Counted from the stretch's first letter, positions 16,391 through 24,619 are shown. The stretch is 25,666 nt of DNA from UBA935 sp031555615 (GCA_031555615.1 JAVBUF010000059.1:1-25666); one strand, 5' to 3'. Notes: generated by a model from the sequence alone, not told the origin. Numbers and translations: made by a program.

Positions 16391-16975
16391 ATGATCATTA
16401 ACTGGTTCAAACCATTATTAAAATTAACAAAAGTCTCCTACGGTAAAAAACTCCTTCTTAAGGGAGTACCTTTTATCTTTAACTCCCGGAACGCCACCCT
16501 TGAAATAGGAGATAACGTTACGATTAAATCCTCGTTCCTTTCTAACCTGGTCGGTCTTTACAGCCGTACCATTATTGTGACCCGTACACCGGGAGCCATT
16601 ATATCCATTGGAGACAACGTTGGTATCTCCGGAGCAACGATCTATGCACGGAAGGGAATTACAATAGGTAACAATACTGCAGTTGGTGGCAATGTGAAAA
16701 TACTCGATAACGATTTTCATTCTATCGATACAGATGATCGTTTATGGCTTCTCAATGATGTCCACGGAGGAGATGCCGCAGACCTTATTCCTACCAAACC
16801 GATCACTATAGGAAAGAACTGCTTCATCGGATGTAATTCAATCATCCTCAAGGGAACCATCATTGGAGATGGTTGTGTGGTCGGAGCTGGAGCGGTAGTC
16901 GCAGGAGATTTTGGGGAGCCTAATTGTGTGATCGTAGGCAATCCGGCGAGAGTGATTAAGAAGTTGAAACAATAA
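16391..16975 (+). CDS. Hexapeptide-repeat (LbH) acyltransferase, WcaF/maltose-acetyltransferase-like
   Basis: Cytoplasmic trimeric left-handed beta-helix enzyme expected to O- or N-acetylate an EPS sugar using acetyl-CoA. Hexapeptide repeats ([LIV]-G-x-x-x) run from about 38 to 175, for example IGDNVTI, IGNNTAV, IGKNCFIGCNS and IGDGCVVGAGAVV. The family's catalytic His is in LDNDFHSID (H110), and the VGNPARVI ending (182-189) is standard. A loop at about 115-133 (DRLWLLNDVHGGDAAD) is longer than usual. Its codon use is richer in G/C than the fused flippase upstream and the methyltransferase downstream, so it may have a separate origin within the cassette. Confidence 0.9.
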   Translation: MIINWFKPLLKLTKVSYGKKLLLKGVPFIFNSRNATLEIGDNVTIKSSFLSNLVGLYSRTIIVTRTPGAIISIGDNVGISGATIYARKGITIGNNTAVGGNVKILDNDFHSIDTDDRLWLLNDVHGGDAADLIPTKPITIGKNCFIGCNSIILKGTIIGDGCVVGAGAVVAGDFGEPNCVIVGNPARVIKKLKQ

Positions 16976-17169
16976 GGGGAGGTGATAGCATACTTGCGAC
17001 AGGGCCTATAATATGTTAGTTGCTTGTTGAGAAAACATTAAATAAAACCTAAAAAGATGTATTCACAATTGTAATATTCGTATTTTTATAAACAGTAGTA
17101 AGCAATCTAAAAGAGTCTCTTATTAAGTTAATCCCTAAATAAATATTACTCATAAGGAGCAAAATAATA
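16976..17169 (+). other. Gene-free spacer with an orphan ribosome site
   Basis: Directly after the acyltransferase stop stands a near-perfect Shine-Dalgarno (GGGGAGGTGA, 16976-16985), but only stop-broken mini-frames follow it. The rest is AT-rich up to the AAGGAGC that serves the methyltransferase at 17170. This is consistent with a gene lost or replaced at this point. I see no promoter or terminator with confidence. Confidence 0.45.
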
Positions 17170-17784
17170 ATGTATAAAGAATATGGATGGACTGAAAAAA
17201 ATGTGTCCTCAACCGAATATATTTTTCCCAAATTATACCACTTACTTTTAAAGGCTAAAAGTAGATATGTATTAGACGTGGGATGTGGAAATGGTGAGAT
17301 AGTTAATCGATTAATTGCAGAAGGTTTTTGTGCATATGGAATAGATGCCTCGGCGGAGGGAATTTTGATTGGAAACAAGCAAAATCCAGGACATTTTTTT
17401 GAAATAAATATAGAAGATGGGATAATTCCGGATTCGATAGCTGGAATAACTTTTGATACAGTTATTTCTACTGAAGTGATAGAACACATTTATTCACCAC
17501 AAACATATATGAAATTTATAAGTAAAATTTTGAAAGGCCAAGACGGAACACTGATAATAACAACTCCTTATCACGGATATTTAAAAAATCTATTACTTGC
17601 TATTACAGGAAAGTTTGATAAACATTTTACTGCACTTTGGGAGGGCGGTCATATTAAATTCTGGTCCAGGAGAACACTAACAAAACTCCTAATTCAACAC
17701 CAGTTTATAGTGACTGAATTTATTGGTTGTGGGAGGATACCTTATTTGTGGAAATCAATGATGATTAAGGCATCAAAGAGGTAA
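17170..17784 (+). CDS. Class I SAM-dependent methyltransferase
   Basis: 204-residue Rossmann-fold methyltransferase (Methyltransf_11/23 type). VLDVGCGNGE (34-43) is the SAM-binding motif I. GIDAS (57-61) ends strand 2 with the ribose-binding Asp59. STEVIEHIYSP (about 101-111) is the motif IV/post-motif segment typical of UbiG-like enzymes. TLIITTPYHGY follows. The C-terminal HIKFWSRRTLTKLL segment is shared with sugar or lipid-glycan O-methyltransferases in polysaccharide clusters. Ribosome site AAGGAGC lies before the ATG. It probably methylates an EPS sugar; the target is inferred from context. Codons are AT-rich. Confidence 0.88.
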   Translation: MYKEYGWTEKNVSSTEYIFPKLYHLLLKAKSRYVLDVGCGNGEIVNRLIAEGFCAYGIDASAEGILIGNKQNPGHFFEINIEDGIIPDSIAGITFDTVISTEVIEHIYSPQTYMKFISKILKGQDGTLIITTPYHGYLKNLLLAITGKFDKHFTALWEGGHIKFWSRRTLTKLLIQHQFIVTEFIGCGRIPYLWKSMMIKASKR

Positions 17785-17864
17785 TGCCATAAAATTTCTC
17801 CTTTTATACTTCAGAAAAGAATGAAGCCATATAGTATAGAATGCTAATAATTAATATCTGCTTA

Positions 17865-17875
17865 GCGACATAAAA
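17865..17875 (+). repeat. 11-bp direct repeat copy matching the palindrome arm at 19158-19168
   Basis: GCGACATAAAA occurs here, upstream of the SGNH hydrolase gene, and again as the end of the right arm of the palindrome downstream of the same gene, in the same orientation. The gene is thus bracketed by the two copies. This may be chance in AT-rich DNA or mark a past recombination. Confidence 0.4.
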
Positions 17876-17909
17876 AATATAAGCAATCGGAAAATAGGAG
17901 CATTATAAA

Positions 17910-19040
17910 ATGAATTGTCATGGACGAACCAATCTAATTTGTATGATTTTAAGCCTATTTCTATTAGTTACATTAGGTGGATTGTTCTATTGGAATTTCT
18001 TGGAAGAGGAAAAAGATTCAGAACAGTTAATAGCAATCGCAGAAAAGCAAAGAGAAGAACAAACGGCTAAAGAGAAAGCGTTAGCTGAAAAGGAAACGAA
18101 TAACAGCTTCTATCAGAAGTTATCAGATGGCTCTGATGTGGATGTGTTAATAGTTGGTGATTCCATCGGGGCAGGGGCTGGGGCACAGACGAAGAATAAG
18201 CAGTGGTTTGAACAGTTACAATTCTATCTGCATTCCACTTATAAAGTTTCAGTTGGTTTGACGAATGTGTCTATGGGGGGTAATACTTCCTATGCTGGTT
18301 ATGTTAGGACAATGTTACTTGATTATAATTCCGAAAAACCGATAGATTATGACTTGGCAGTGATTTGTTTTGGGCAGAATGACAGTATGGAAGGCTTCAG
18401 TACCAATTATGAAAGCGTAATCCGTGCGATTGAAGCAAAGTATCCCAATTGTTCCATCATTTCCATTCTGCAATCCTCGCAGAAAGAGTATACTGCGAAA
18501 ATGACAGAGATTCAAACCATAGCAGACAGTTATGGCATTCCGGTTGCAGATACAATTGCTCCATTTATTGAAGGTCCCGTGGATTACGATTTGTTGACTA
18601 ATGATGGAGTTCATCCCAACGATACCGGACAGAATATCTATTTCAAAGTGGTGAAGAATGTAATTGATGAGCATGTTAAGATATCTACAGGCAAGATGAT
18701 AAAAGCTGATGCAATCAACGACGATGTCCACAAGCTAGATAATTTTGCCTATTATGGAGTGGATGAGTTCACTAGAAAAGATAACACTTTTACGATATCC
18801 TGTCAAAATGGTGGCATCTTGGGAATAGATTACACATATCAATCCGGAAAGAATAAAGCAGATATTTATATTGATGGAGAATTCCTCAAATCGCCTATGG
18901 TGAATTTTGACTATGACTTCTCACAGAGACATATTCTTGTAGTCAGTGAGGATGTAAAAGTTGATAAGGAAATAAAGATTGTATTCGACAGTGCAGAACA
19001 GGCTGACGGATTCTATGGAGTTTGTTTTAGCTGGAAATAA
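17910..19040 (+). CDS. Membrane-anchored SGNH/GDSL hydrolase (EPS esterase or acyl-modifying enzyme)
   Basis: 376 residues. One helix at about 8-28 anchors the protein; a charged, probably helical stalk (31-63, rich in E/K/Q) follows, so the enzyme faces outside. The SGNH domain has block I VLIVGDSIGAGAG (79-91, nucleophile Ser85), block II MGGNTS (122-127), block III FGQNDS (154-159, Asn157) and block V NDGVHPND (231-238, Asp232 and His235). The catalytic set is therefore complete. The last 110 residues form a beta-rich accessory domain, possibly for carbohydrate binding. It likely removes or transfers acetyl groups on the polymer, working opposite or together with the acyltransferase. Ribosome site AATAGGAG precedes the ATG. 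Last gene of the cassette. Confidence 0.88.
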   Translation: MNCHGRTNLICMILSLFLLVTLGGLFYWNFLEEEKDSEQLIAIAEKQREEQTAKEKALAEKETNNSFYQKLSDGSDVDVLIVGDSIGAGAGAQTKNKQWFEQLQFYLHSTYKVSVGLTNVSMGGNTSYAGYVRTMLLDYNSEKPIDYDLAVICFGQNDSMEGFSTNYESVIRAIEAKYPNCSIISILQSSQKEYTAKMTEIQTIADSYGIPVADTIAPFIEGPVDYDLLTNDGVHPNDTGQNIYFKVVKNVIDEHVKISTGKMIKADAINDDVHKLDNFAYYGVDEFTRKDNTFTISCQNGGILGIDYTYQSGKNKADIYIDGEFLKSPMVNFDYDFSQRHILVVSEDVKVDKEIKIVFDSAEQADGFYGVCFSWK

Positions 19041-19129
19041 CAGAAGGCTAGTGATATAACTATGTCCAAGAGTAACAATTTTTCATACGTATGGTTTCGG
19101 AGTACATCCTTAGCTTTATCGCATAAGCC

Positions 19130-19168
19130 TTTTATGTCGCCATAAATACTATTTATGGCGACATAAAA
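19130..19168. repeat. Perfect palindrome with 18-bp arms and 3-base centre
   Basis: Left arm TTTTATGTCGCCATAAAT (19130-19147), centre ACT, right arm its exact reverse complement (19151-19168). The arms begin with T and end with A, the reverse of what an intrinsic terminator needs. The length and perfection suggest a recombinase or transposase recognition end, a small palindromic mobile repeat or a protein-binding site. Confidence 0.8.
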
Positions 19169-19221
19169 TAAAATCAGAGCTTTTTGCTTCCTGCAAAAAT
19201 AGAGACTCTACAATCTCTCAG

Positions 19222-19524
19222 ATGAAATCAGTTATAGAAAGAACAAATGCCGTCATAGATCTTGATGTTACTGTGCTGATTAACGAAATTCGGATATACG
19301 CTGATACAGATGAACGTTTCAAGTTTCCACCCTAAAATCGTAATGGTCTCTTTCATGATAGTGTATATCATTTTGCATTAGAAACAAAACTGTTGAATCG
19401 AGCAGTACAGGCGTTTAGCCCATATATGGGGGTTGCTTCAGTCACAGCTGATGCAACAGTCTCTCGATTAGTCCTAGTTGTTGAAGGTTATCCGGGGCAT
19501 CTACCAATCAAGATGAGAAAACTA
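19222..19524 (+). pseudogene. Decayed coding remnant of unknown family
   Basis: From ATG 19222 an open frame reads MKSVIERTNAVIDLDVTVLI and ends at FKFPP with TAA at 19333-19335. The same frame is open again beyond it (NRNGLFHDSVYHF, later NRAVQAFSPYMGVASVTADA) up to the end of the LacI-type gene on the other strand. The amino-acid make-up looks protein-like on both sides of the stop. The first part faintly resembles the coiled tail of large serine recombinases (LINEIRIYADTDERFKF), which would suit the palindrome next to it, but this is weak. There is no good ribosome site. Confidence 0.35.
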
Positions 19525-20547
19525 CTACCTCACCACCCCCACACTCTCCTTATAAACCGGATGCCCCTCCACAATCGATATCCCCCTTTTATAAGAATCC
19601 CCAGAAATCTTATGAATCATATTCTTAATACTCTTCCTGGCCATCTCCTTCGTATCCACCTCATACGTCGTAATCCCGATATCACAAAGCCCAGGAAACA
19701 GATAATTATCAAATCCCACCACCGAAACATCCTCCGGCACCCGATACCCCTCCTGCCTGAGCCTCTTAATCAACTTACTCGCCGCCAGATCACAATTACA
19801 GGCAAACGCCGTCGGCATCTCCTTAGGCAAAGTAATTACGTACTGCTCCTTCGACATCTCCTCTTCCTCATCCCGGTCATTAATAATCCAATCCGGACGG
19901 ACATTCTGTCCATGCTCCAATAAGGATTTAGAATATCCAAAAAACCGATCGGTAATACTACTCGTACTAAGCAAATTACCCACATAAGCTATCCGCGTAT
20001 GCCCCATATCAAAAAGATAATTAGTCATCTTATACATCCCATAATAATTATCAGTAATAACGGCATCACACTGCTGCCGCTTATCATAAAAATCCAGATA
20101 AAGCATCGGTACTTCGGATTTTTCCTCCAAAAATGTCAGATACTTTTCATTTACCAAACCAATAATAATCATCCCGTCAATCTTCTGCTCTTCCAGCAAA
20201 CGAGGCATCTGCTGCTCCTGTTCCCCTTCATGGCTCAGCAGCTCCAGCAGCGTAAAGCACTGGCACTGCACCGCTCTGGTGGCCACTTCCTGATAAAGCT
20301 GCCAGTAAAAAGATGCATACTTATCCAGATATTTATCCGAAATCAGGATACCGATATTATAGCTTTCCCGTTCCTTAACATTTTTCGCCTGCGAAGGAGC
20401 CTGATATCCCATCTCCCTGGCCATGGCATGAATCTTTTCCCGCAGTCCCGGACCCACACCCTTTTGTCCTGACAACGCCTTGGAAACAGTAACCACACTG
20501 ACATTTAATTTTTCGGCAATATCCGCCATTTTTACTTCTTTTGCCAT
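19525..20547 (-). CDS. LacI-family transcriptional regulator, probably of alpha-galactoside use
   Basis: 340-residue DNA-binding sensor. The N-terminal helix-turn-helix is at about 7-30 (MADIAEKLNVSVVTVSKALS), followed by the hinge region LREKIHAMAREMGY. A periplasmic-binding-protein-like sugar-sensing domain fills about 60-335, with VSVVGFDN near 275. Ribosome site AAGGA precedes the ATG. The gene lies 14 bases after the alpha-galactosidase stop, so it is co-transcribed with it and probably represses or tunes that promoter, with a galactoside-derived effector. That link rests on position. No clear LacI operator with a central CG was recognised. Confidence 0.9.
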   Translation of the reverse strand: MAKEVKMADIAEKLNVSVVTVSKALSGQKGVGPGLREKIHAMAREMGYQAPSQAKNVKERESYNIGILISDKYLDKYASFYWQLYQEVATRAVQCQCFTLLELLSHEGEQEQQMPRLLEEQKIDGMIIIGLVNEKYLTFLEEKSEVPMLYLDFYDKRQQCDAVITDNYYGMYKMTNYLFDMGHTRIAYVGNLLSTSSITDRFFGYSKSLLEHGQNVRPDWIINDRDEEEEMSKEQYVITLPKEMPTAFACNCDLAASKLIKRLRQEGYRVPEDVSVVGFDNYLFPGLCDIGITTYEVDTKEMARKSIKNMIHKISGDSYKRGISIVEGHPVYKESVGVVR

Positions 20548-20561
20548 ATCCTATCCTTTTC

Positions 20562-22754
20562 TTATGTTAGTTTTATTAAATGAATCAGTTTCCCCCTGAA
20601 GTCTCCCTCAAGACCGGATATCAGCATTCCCGCGTTCATTAACGTATCCCCTGCATATATTTCCCCGCTGCCCTCTTCCAGGTAATCATACTCCGGATTA
20701 AGACCCTTTAAACAAATCCTGCGGCTATGCTGATTGGGTTGGTTTAACACCTGTATAAAGGTAAATAATGCTTCCTCTTTATCCTTGCTCACCACCCCAT
20801 AGCAATCATAATAATGATTTTCCCCATAAGAAGCCACCCGATAGTAATCTCCCTCACGAACCAAATCATTATATTTATGATACATGGCCACCTGTTCCGG
20901 AATCTGCTTTCTGTCCTCCTCCGGAATCTTGGTAACATCTAATTCATAGCCAAAGGTTCCGGCCAGTGCCACCAGTCCCCTGGTTTCAAATGGTGTGATC
21001 CGGCCCACCGTATGGTTGGGGCAGTCGGACACATGGGCTCCCATGGTGGAAAGGGGATAGATCAGCGCCGTTCCTTCCTGGATCAGCAGTCGTTCTATGG
21101 CATCGGTATCATCCGAGCACCAGATCTGGGGACTGTAATACAGCATCCCGGGGTCAAAGCGGGCCCCGCCGCCGGAACAGTTTTCCAACAGCAGATAGGG
21201 GAATTCTTTCATCAGCCGCTCCTGCAGTTCATATACCCCCAAGACATACCGGTGATAAAGCTCACCCATCTGGTCTGCGGGTAATGTTGCCGAACCGATA
21301 TCAGTCAACTGACGGTTCATATCCCATTTTACATATTCGATATTGGCACTGCGCAATATCCCGGCAATGCTTTCATAAGTATGGTCCCTTACTTCCTTCC
21401 GGGTCAGATCCAATACATATTGATTCCGGCTCAAACTGGCCCTGCGCCCCGAAATGGCGATAGCCCAGTCAGGATGGGTACGATACAAGTCCGAATCGGG
21501 AGAGATCATCTCCGGTTCAAACCAGATCCCGAACTTCATCCCCAGTTTATTTACTTCCTCTACCAGATAAGGCAGGCCTCCCGGCAGTTTCTCTTCATTT
21601 ACCGTCCAGTCCCCCAGTGCATAGTTATCGCTGCTGCGGCTGCCGAACCAGCCGTCATCCATAACCAGCATTTCAATCCCCAGGGCGGAAGCACTCCTGG
21701 CAATGGCCAAAATCTTTTGGGTATCAAAATCAAAATATGTGGCTTCCCAGTTATTGATCAGGATGGGCCGTTTTTTATCCCTGTAGGGTCCGCTGATTAA
21801 GTGATTCCTGTATAGATCATGGAAGGAACGAGTCATTTTCCCCAATCCCTGATGCGAATAAGTCAGCACCACCTCCGGCGCCTGAAAGGTCTCTTCCGGC
21901 TCCAGCTTCCAGCCAAATCCGTCAGGATGGATACCCATTACCATCCGGACATGGTCAAACTGATCCGCCTGCACCTGCACCTTAAAATTACCGGAATAAA
22001 CAAAATGCATGGCATAGACTTCACCGGTTTCCTCACCGCATCCCCTGGTCTGCAGGGCCATAAAAGGATGATCCTGATGGCTGGATTCGCCTCTGGTGGA
22101 TTCCACGCTATGCTTCATATGGGATACTCTGACCCGCTCCGGATGCCGTTCTCTGGCCCAGGAGCCATGGAGGGTCAGGGATTCAAAGTCGTTATTATCC
22201 ATATCCAGACAGGCGGACAAAACCCTGGTCAGGTAAACCGTCTCTTTACCGCCATTGATGACCTGCACGCTTCTGGTTATGATATCGATATTTTCAAATA
22301 CCGTATAAAACAATTTAATATGTAATCCGGTAACCCTGTCCCCGCAGGTTAAGATCAGCGTACTGCAGTCTGTGGCGTCCCCCCGGACAGAAGGCAATCC
22401 CTCCAAGTCCGGCTTTCCCGCCACGATTTCATGAGAGACATACCGCAGCTCCAGCCCCATATTTCCCCCTAAGGTACGGATGCCGATACAGCTTTCCCGA
22501 TAGTCCCCCAATCCCTGGGTGGGATATTCCATGGGAAAACAATCCAAAAAGGAAACCCTGTCCCGGTTATTTTCGGAAGGGACGAAAGGGTATTCCACTG
22601 TTCGGAGCAAATAACCCAGCTTATGATCCCTTAATTTTGCTCCGTAATAGATGTGCCCGAGAAAATTTTCATCGTCCACAACCCCCATAATATAACTGGT
22701 TTCCGGGGTATCCAGCTTGAAAATTCTTTCCTCTGCAAAATAATGTACGCCCAT
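20562..22754 (-). CDS. aga: Alpha-galactosidase, glycoside hydrolase family 36
   Basis: Hydrolyses alpha-1,6-galactosyl ends of raffinose, stachyose, melibiose and galactomannan fragments. The 730-residue length matches the tetrameric GH36 enzymes. The N-terminal beta-supersandwich (about 1-325) is followed by the catalytic barrel with MDDGWFG (365-371), the nucleophile in YVKWDMNRQ (Asp478) and ENCSGGGARFDPG. The acid/base lies in WCSDDTDAIERL (Asp548). The C-terminal beta domain ends at 730. These positions coincide with those of characterised Geobacillus-type GH36 enzymes. There is no signal peptide, so it is cytoplasmic and depends on a transporter not encoded here. Ribosome site GGAAGG precedes the ATG. 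A near-consensus promoter lies upstream and the LacI-type gene follows. Confidence 0.96.
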   Translation of the reverse strand: MGVHYFAEERIFKLDTPETSYIMGVVDDENFLGHIYYGAKLRDHKLGYLLRTVEYPFVPSENNRDRVSFLDCFPMEYPTQGLGDYRESCIGIRTLGGNMGLELRYVSHEIVAGKPDLEGLPSVRGDATDCSTLILTCGDRVTGLHIKLFYTVFENIDIITRSVQVINGGKETVYLTRVLSACLDMDNNDFESLTLHGSWARERHPERVRVSHMKHSVESTRGESSHQDHPFMALQTRGCGEETGEVYAMHFVYSGNFKVQVQADQFDHVRMVMGIHPDGFGWKLEPEETFQAPEVVLTYSHQGLGKMTRSFHDLYRNHLISGPYRDKKRPILINNWEATYFDFDTQKILAIARSASALGIEMLVMDDGWFGSRSSDNYALGDWTVNEEKLPGGLPYLVEEVNKLGMKFGIWFEPEMISPDSDLYRTHPDWAIAISGRRASLSRNQYVLDLTRKEVRDHTYESIAGILRSANIEYVKWDMNRQLTDIGSATLPADQMGELYHRYVLGVYELQERLMKEFPYLLLENCSGGGARFDPGMLYYSPQIWCSDDTDAIERLLIQEGTALIYPLSTMGAHVSDCPNHTVGRITPFETRGLVALAGTFGYELDVTKIPEEDRKQIPEQVAMYHKYNDLVREGDYYRVASYGENHYYDCYGVVSKDKEEALFTFIQVLNQPNQHSRRICLKGLNPEYDYLEEGSGEIYAGDTLMNAGMLISGLEGDFRGKLIHLIKLT

Positions 22755-22797
22755 GACATTTACCTTCCAATTAAGTTTTTTAATCTATTTTACTTAA

Positions 22798-22825
22798 ATT
22801 ATAGGCTAAATTCACCCAATGTCAA
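22798..22825 (-). promoter_or_regulatory. Near-consensus housekeeping promoter for the alpha-galactosidase-LacI pair
   Basis: On the - strand TTGACA (22825-22820) and TATAAT (22803-22798) are both perfect, separated by 16 bp. Transcription should begin near 22791, about 37 bases before the ATG at 22754. A TTAAGT/ACTTAA inverted repeat (about 15-bp spacer) covers the start region and is a candidate operator. The -35 element begins 4 bases after the nudC stop. Confidence 0.85.
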
Positions 22826-22828
22826 TAC

Positions 22829-23674
22829 TCATTTTCTAAAAAAGTCCGAGTTGAAAAGCCCGGATTGGAACGCCGCAATCATTTCTCTGGTCAAACTGAT
22901 GGTGTCATCCTGAATGGTAATCTCGTCCCGATGAAACCACACTGCTTCCGAAAGCTCTTCTTCATCCATAATAATTTCATCATCCCCGTCCAATTCGGCA
23001 AAAAAACCGGCCAGCAACGTGCCGGAAAGGGCCCACGGCTGGCTTTTGTAATAACGGATATTTTTTACCCTTAGACCCACCTCTTCCATGACCTCCCGTG
23101 CCACTGTCTGCTCCAGGCTCTCACCAATCTCCGCAAACCCTGCCACCAGGGCATAACGCTTGTATTCCCGGCTATTATACTTGGTCATAATGATGCGGTC
23201 CCCGTCCACCACGCCGATAATTACTGCCGGCGCTATTACCGGATAAATAATATTTTCGCACGCAGGACAGCGAAGCATCCGTTCCTTATCATCTGCTGTC
23301 ATGGTGTGCCCACATCGGCCGCAAAAACGGTTACTCTCATACCATCTGCATAAATGATATGCCGTCACCGCCGCAAAAGCCGTATGCCGCGGCTGCATTT
23401 CCCGAAAGCTGCCAACCGGCACATATTCGTATCCTTCTATGGCGATACTTTCCGAAGCCATCAGTAAAAAATATTTTTGATCATCAATGGAAAATAAATA
23501 ATGTATTTCGCCTCCCGAAAAAGAAACCTCTTGATACTGCGGAAACCGGCTGACACCGGCTTCCTGCCGGATCAGCATTTTATCTTCCTGAAAGGAAATG
23601 ATCAAACTCTCATCATTGGGTTCAAATGCCCGATACTCGTTATGAAAAACCATCGGAAATATATCCTGAATCAT
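22829..23674 (-). CDS. nudC: NAD(+)/NADH diphosphatase or RNA deNADding enzyme, NudC-type
   Basis: Nudix hydrolase splitting NADH to NMNH and AMP, and in known NudC proteins removing NAD caps from RNA. A zinc ribbon (C118, C121, C136, C139; FCGRCG and RCPACE) precedes the Nudix domain. The Nudix box is complete at 179-201, with REVMEEVG holding the metal-binding glutamates. The NudC-specific segment after it reads SQPWALSG (211-218) rather than the usual SQPWPFPxS, a partial departure. Ribosome site AGGAG lies before the ATG. The gene follows the DegV gene by 35 bases and is likely in the same transcript. No membrane part. Confidence 0.93.
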   Translation of the reverse strand: MIQDIFPMVFHNEYRAFEPNDESLIISFQEDKMLIRQEAGVSRFPQYQEVSFSGGEIHYLFSIDDQKYFLLMASESIAIEGYEYVPVGSFREMQPRHTAFAAVTAYHLCRWYESNRFCGRCGHTMTADDKERMLRCPACENIIYPVIAPAVIIGVVDGDRIIMTKYNSREYKRYALVAGFAEIGESLEQTVAREVMEEVGLRVKNIRYYKSQPWALSGTLLAGFFAELDGDDEIIMDEEELSEAVWFHRDEITIQDDTISLTREMIAAFQSGLFNSDFFRK

Positions 23675-23709
23675 TTATCTGCTCCTGCTTTCATACCAAG
23701 GCATATGGG

Positions 23710-24594
23710 TTAATAAAGATATGCCTCAAATTCTTCCTCCATCGCGTTTAAGAAGGTAATTCCCAGAACTCCCGGTCCGGTATGGGCACCGATGGCACAT
23801 CCCACCTGACCAACCAGTGCTCCCTTAATCTGATATTTTTCTTCCAGCCTTTTCATCACTTCCAAAGCCATCTCTTTATCTTCCCCGGAGCACACCCCGA
23901 TCCTTTGCTTATCCAGGGAAACACCTCGTTCTCCCACCAGCTCGATACATCTGCTCATGGCCTTTCGAAATCCCCGTACCTTTTCCTTGGGTTCCAGGGC
24001 ACCATTTTCATTCACCACGATAATGGGCTTGATATCCAACGCACTGCCCATTACCCCGGAGACCTTGCTTACCCGGCCGCCTTTGATAAGGTATTCCAAA
24101 GAGGTTACCGTGATCACATGCTCCATATGTTGACTGAAAAATTCTGCCGCTCTGATCAGAACATCCTTAGGGGCACCGTTCTTCTGCATGATCAGTAACC
24201 GTTGGGTGATCAGCGACATCCCTACCGACGCACTGAGGGAGTCGATAATGGTCATCACAAAATCCGGATAGGTTTCCTGGAGCTCTTCCCTGGCCAGCAC
24301 CGCCGCATTATAAGTTCCGGCGATACCGGTGGAAAAACAGATATAAAGCACCTCATCCCCCCGTTTTGCATAGGGCTCAAAATGCTGTACGAACATATAC
24401 TGGCTGATATGGTAAGTCTTAATATCTTTTCCGGATTTCTGGATCTGATAGAATTCATCCGGATGAATGGTATCGCCATCAAAAAAGTCTGTTCCGTCAA
24501 TGGTAACCGGTGTGGGTATTACATGAACACCATATTCCTCCTTCACCGCTGCCGGCATATCCGATGCCGAATCGGTAACAATTACAAATGCCAT
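23710..24594 (-). CDS. DegV family fatty-acid-binding protein (FakB-like)
   Basis: 294 residues in a single DegV domain. VIVTDSASDMP (4-14) starts it. FSTGIAGTYNAA (about 87-98) corresponds to the conserved S-G-x-x-G-T-Y block that contacts the fatty-acid carboxylate. GGRVSKVSGVMGSALDIKPII (171-191) and AHTGPG near 273 complete the family pattern. FakB proteins bind a fatty acid so that the kinase FakA can phosphorylate it. No fakA is present in the window, so the lipid role is by family. An excellent ribosome site (AGGAGGTG) lies before the ATG. It sits between the aldo/keto reductase and nudC genes with short gaps. Confidence 0.93.
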   Translation of the reverse strand: MAFVIVTDSASDMPAAVKEEYGVHVIPTPVTIDGTDFFDGDTIHPDEFYQIQKSGKDIKTYHISQYMFVQHFEPYAKRGDEVLYICFSTGIAGTYNAAVLAREELQETYPDFVMTIIDSLSASVGMSLITQRLLIMQKNGAPKDVLIRAAEFFSQHMEHVITVTSLEYLIKGGRVSKVSGVMGSALDIKPIIVVNENGALEPKEKVRGFRKAMSRCIELVGERGVSLDKQRIGVCSGEDKEMALEVMKRLEEKYQIKGALVGQVGCAIGAHTGPGVLGITFLNAMEEEFEAYLY

Positions 24595-24619
24595 ATTTAC
24601 ACCTCCTGTACAAACACTA

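Larger units (their letters stand above)
19041..19524. other. Gene-free boundary region between convergent EPS and alpha-galactosidase transcription units
   Basis: About 480 bp with no intact gene. It contains a long palindrome (19130-19168) and a decayed reading frame on the + strand (about 19222-19524). No convincing terminator with a T-run was found for either the SGNH gene coming from the left or the LacI-type gene coming from the right. Confidence 0.7.

Noticed and set aside
16986..17020. TATAAT-like word after the acyltransferase as a promoter
   Set aside because: No -35 hexamer at 16-18 bases upstream.
19130..19168. Palindrome as a bidirectional transcription terminator
   Set aside because: T bases lead and A bases trail the arms on both strands, opposite to the A-stem-T order needed for intrinsic termination.
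20562..22325. Long + strand frames opposite the alpha-galactosidase gene (such as 21381-21800 and 21819-22325)
   Set aside because: They have no family motifs or ribosome sites and are mirror frames of a GC-rich gene with full GH36 catalytic motifs.
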